Assembly (NCBI GenBank): GCA_023398375.1
Contig: JAEWSH010000080.1
Location: 1 to 8,067, forward strand
Direction: 5' to 3'
Length of the DNA stretch: 8,067 nt
Source of the DNA: Bacillota bacterium
GTDB taxonomy: Bacteria; Bacillota; Clostridia; Lachnospirales; Lachnospiraceae
Shown here: positions 6,841 through 8,067 of the stretch, piece after piece
How positions within the stretch are numbered: position 1 is the stretch's first letter
Layout of the letters: every line of letters begins with the position of its first letter
Notes under the pieces: model-generated
What the model was told of the DNA's origin: nothing
The model's input: only the letters and a program-made list of their open reading frames with translations
The model's database searches: none
Translations under genes and position numbers: made by a program

Positions 6841-7926
6841 ATGAAACGAAGAAAGTGGAATTTGTTTTTTATAGTTGCTATCCCTTTAGTTTGCAGTTGC
6901 GGCACGAAGCAGCAGCAAGACACCGCTCAGTGTATCCCTGAAGAGGGTGTAAGAAAGACGATGAGATATTTGGTACCGGACGATTATATGGCAGATCCGG
7001 CTGTGCATGTCTTTAATGATCGGCTTTATATTTATCCTTCTCATGATTGGGAAAGTGGGATTGTTGAGAATGATAACGGTGACCATTTCAATATGAAGGA
7101 TTATCATGTGTTTTCTACTACTGACGTGATGCGGGGGGAAATAAAAGACCATGGTGTGGTGCTTGAAGTGGAGGATATTCCTTGGGCAGGTCGACAGCTG
7201 TGGGATTGCGATGTGGTGGAAAAGGACGGAAAGTATTACATGTATTTCCCTTTGAAGGATAGGAATGATATTTTTCGCATAGGAGTGGCAGTGGGCGATT
7301 GCCCTGAGGGACCGTTTGTTCCTCAACCGGCACCTATCAAGGGCAGCTATAGCATCGACCCTGCTGTGCTTGATGATGGAAATGGCAATTATTACATGTA
7401 TTTCGGCGGACTGTGGGGTGGCCAGTTGCAGCGCTACCGCGACAACAAGGCATTGGAGTGTGCCGCTTTCCCTGCTGATGATGAACCGGCGCTTCCTTCG
7501 CGCGTGGTGAAACTGAGTGAAGATATGCTGGAGTTTGCCGAAGCGCCTCGGGAGGTGATTGTGTTGGGCGAGGATGGTAAACCGTTGTCGGCCGGTGACA
7601 ATATGCGTCGTTTCTTCGAGGCAAGCTGGATGCATAAGTACAACGGACGCTATTATTTTTCTTACTCTACCGGTGATACTCACCGCTTGTGCTATGCCAT
7701 AGGCGATAATCCTTATGGCCCTTTCATCTATCAAGGAGTTATTCTTACTCCGGTAGTGGGATGGACTACGCATCATTCTATCGTAGAGTATAAGGGGAAA
7801 TGGTATCTGTTCCATCACGATAGTGCTCCCAGCAATGGTAAGACTTGGCTTCGCAGCCTGAAAGTCTGTGAATTGGAATATGATTCCGAAGGACGTATCG
7901 TCACAATTGATGGAGGAGGACAATAG
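6841..7926 (+). CDS. Glycoside hydrolase family 43 lipoprotein (arabinofuranosidase/xylosidase-type)
   Basis: This is a single-domain GH43 five-bladed beta-propeller enzyme of 361 residues, expected to remove arabinofuranosyl or xylosyl residues by an inverting mechanism. The ATG at 6841 is chosen because MKRRKWNLFFIVAIPLVCSC then reads as a lipoprotein signal (lipidated Cys20). An in-frame GTG at 6790 lies in a terminator-like loop and would add a non-signal extension. The catalytic triad is readable: general base D52 in YMADPAVHVF, pKa-modulating D173 in SIDPAVLDD, and general acid E260 in FFEASW. Blade motifs KYYMYF, YYMYFGG and RYYFSYS are present, and THHSI with H311/H312 matches the conserved His near the metal site. 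No carbohydrate-binding module is attached. It is separated from the SusCD operon by a structured spacer, so it may be its own unit. Hand-counted GC is about 56% over 7441-7620. Subfamily and exact substrate are not resolved. Confidence 0.92.
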   Translation: MKRRKWNLFFIVAIPLVCSCGTKQQQDTAQCIPEEGVRKTMRYLVPDDYMADPAVHVFNDRLYIYPSHDWESGIVENDNGDHFNMKDYHVFSTTDVMRGEIKDHGVVLEVEDIPWAGRQLWDCDVVEKDGKYYMYFPLKDRNDIFRIGVAVGDCPEGPFVPQPAPIKGSYSIDPAVLDDGNGNYYMYFGGLWGGQLQRYRDNKALECAAFPADDEPALPSRVVKLSEDMLEFAEAPREVIVLGEDGKPLSAGDNMRRFFEASWMHKYNGRYYFSYSTGDTHRLCYAIGDNPYGPFIYQGVILTPVVGWTTHHSIVEYKGKWYLFHHDSAPSNGKTWLRSLKVCELEYDSEGRIVTIDGGGQ

Positions 7927-7969
7927 AAAGCTTTTTGGGGATGGCAGTATCCATAATTTTGTGTAAATA

Positions 7970-8015
7970 GAAACGGGATTCAGTTATAAGTTCTCTTATA
8001 TCTGGATTCTGTTTT
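7970..8015 (+). terminator. Long imperfect hairpin terminator after the GH43 gene
   Basis: Positions 7970-7990 pair with 7995-8015 around a TTCT loop. Twenty of 21 positions pair (four as G-U), with one T-T mismatch after the first six pairs. The right arm ends in a T-rich run (GTTTTC). It starts 43 bp after the GH43 stop at 7926, a suitable place for the operon's terminator. The structure is nearly symmetric, and a minus-strand frame stops inside its right arm at 7996-7998, so it may also terminate a convergent transcript. Confidence 0.65.
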
Positions 8016-8067
8016 CAAAAATAAGCATAAATTGGTTCATAATCAATCCCCAGTTAGTAATCGGCAT
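7996..8067 (-). CDS. Possible C-terminal fragment of a convergent gene running off the right edge
   Basis: Reading leftward from the window edge, the minus strand gives MPITNWGLIMNQF followed by MLIFENRIQI and a TAA stop at 7998-7996. Only 23 residues are visible. The pattern W-x-x-x-M-x-Q-F-x-x-x-F-E-x-R is amphipathic and protein-like, and faintly resembles the ends of some transposases. That resemblance comes from memory and is not strong evidence. The frame is convergent with the GH43 gene and ends inside the terminator hairpin. It could equally be a chance open frame in AT-rich spacer; the first codon shown is not claimed as a start. Confidence 0.22.
   Translation of the reverse strand: MPITNWGLIMNQFMLIFENRIQI

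Noticed and set aside
6886..7923. 345-residue minus-strand open frame opposite GH43
   Set aside because: It mirrors a strongly supported GH43 gene, is rich in His/Ile/Arg with no domain pattern, and is a typical antisense shadow.
7954..7961. TAATTTTG, an exact match to the Bacteroidetes -7 consensus
   Set aside because: The nearest upstream TTTG is only 16 bp away, and the site is immediately followed by a strong terminator hairpin, so it is probably chance.

Overview
The window looks like part of a Bacteroidales chromosome, most likely a gut Bacteroides or Phocaeicola-type organism. The evidence is a SusC/SusD pair, several Bacteroidetes-style lipoprotein signals, start codons preceded by A/T-rich sequence rather than Shine-Dalgarno motifs, and a GH43 glycoside hydrolase. 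It is best read as a compact polysaccharide utilization locus (PUL). The species cannot be fixed from the sequence.

Layout. Positions 2-3220 hold a SusC-like TonB-dependent transporter whose 5' end is cut by the window edge. It is followed after 14 bp by a SusD-like lipoprotein (3235-5010), and after 19 bp by a Trp- and Cys-rich lipoprotein in the SusE/F position (5030-5845), probably a surface glycan-binding protein. A perfect-arm hairpin (5855-5885) separates these from an unrecognised secreted protein (5910-6644) built from two diverged copies of one beta-rich domain. The spacer 6645-6840 holds a stem-loop with a C-rich internal loop (6688-6720), a weak candidate promoter inside nested dyads (6730-6772), and a U-tailed hairpin (6777-6806) that ends the upstream operon or attenuates the next gene. 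A GH43-family lipoprotein follows (6841-7926), then a long imperfect hairpin terminator (7970-8015). A short minus-strand reading frame enters from the right edge (7996-8067).

How the parts would work together (inference from known PULs). The surface-binding lipoprotein and SusD capture glycan, SusC imports oligosaccharides with TonB energy, and the GH43 enzyme removes arabinose- or xylose-type residues. No sensor (HTCS, SusR, ECF sigma/anti-sigma) and no other hydrolase lie inside the window, so substrate and regulator cannot be named.

The least explained items are the duplicated-domain secreted protein at 5910-6644, the Cys/Trp-rich binding protein before it, and the structured spacer before the GH43 gene. 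I see no CRISPR array, rRNA or tRNA, and no complete mobile element.
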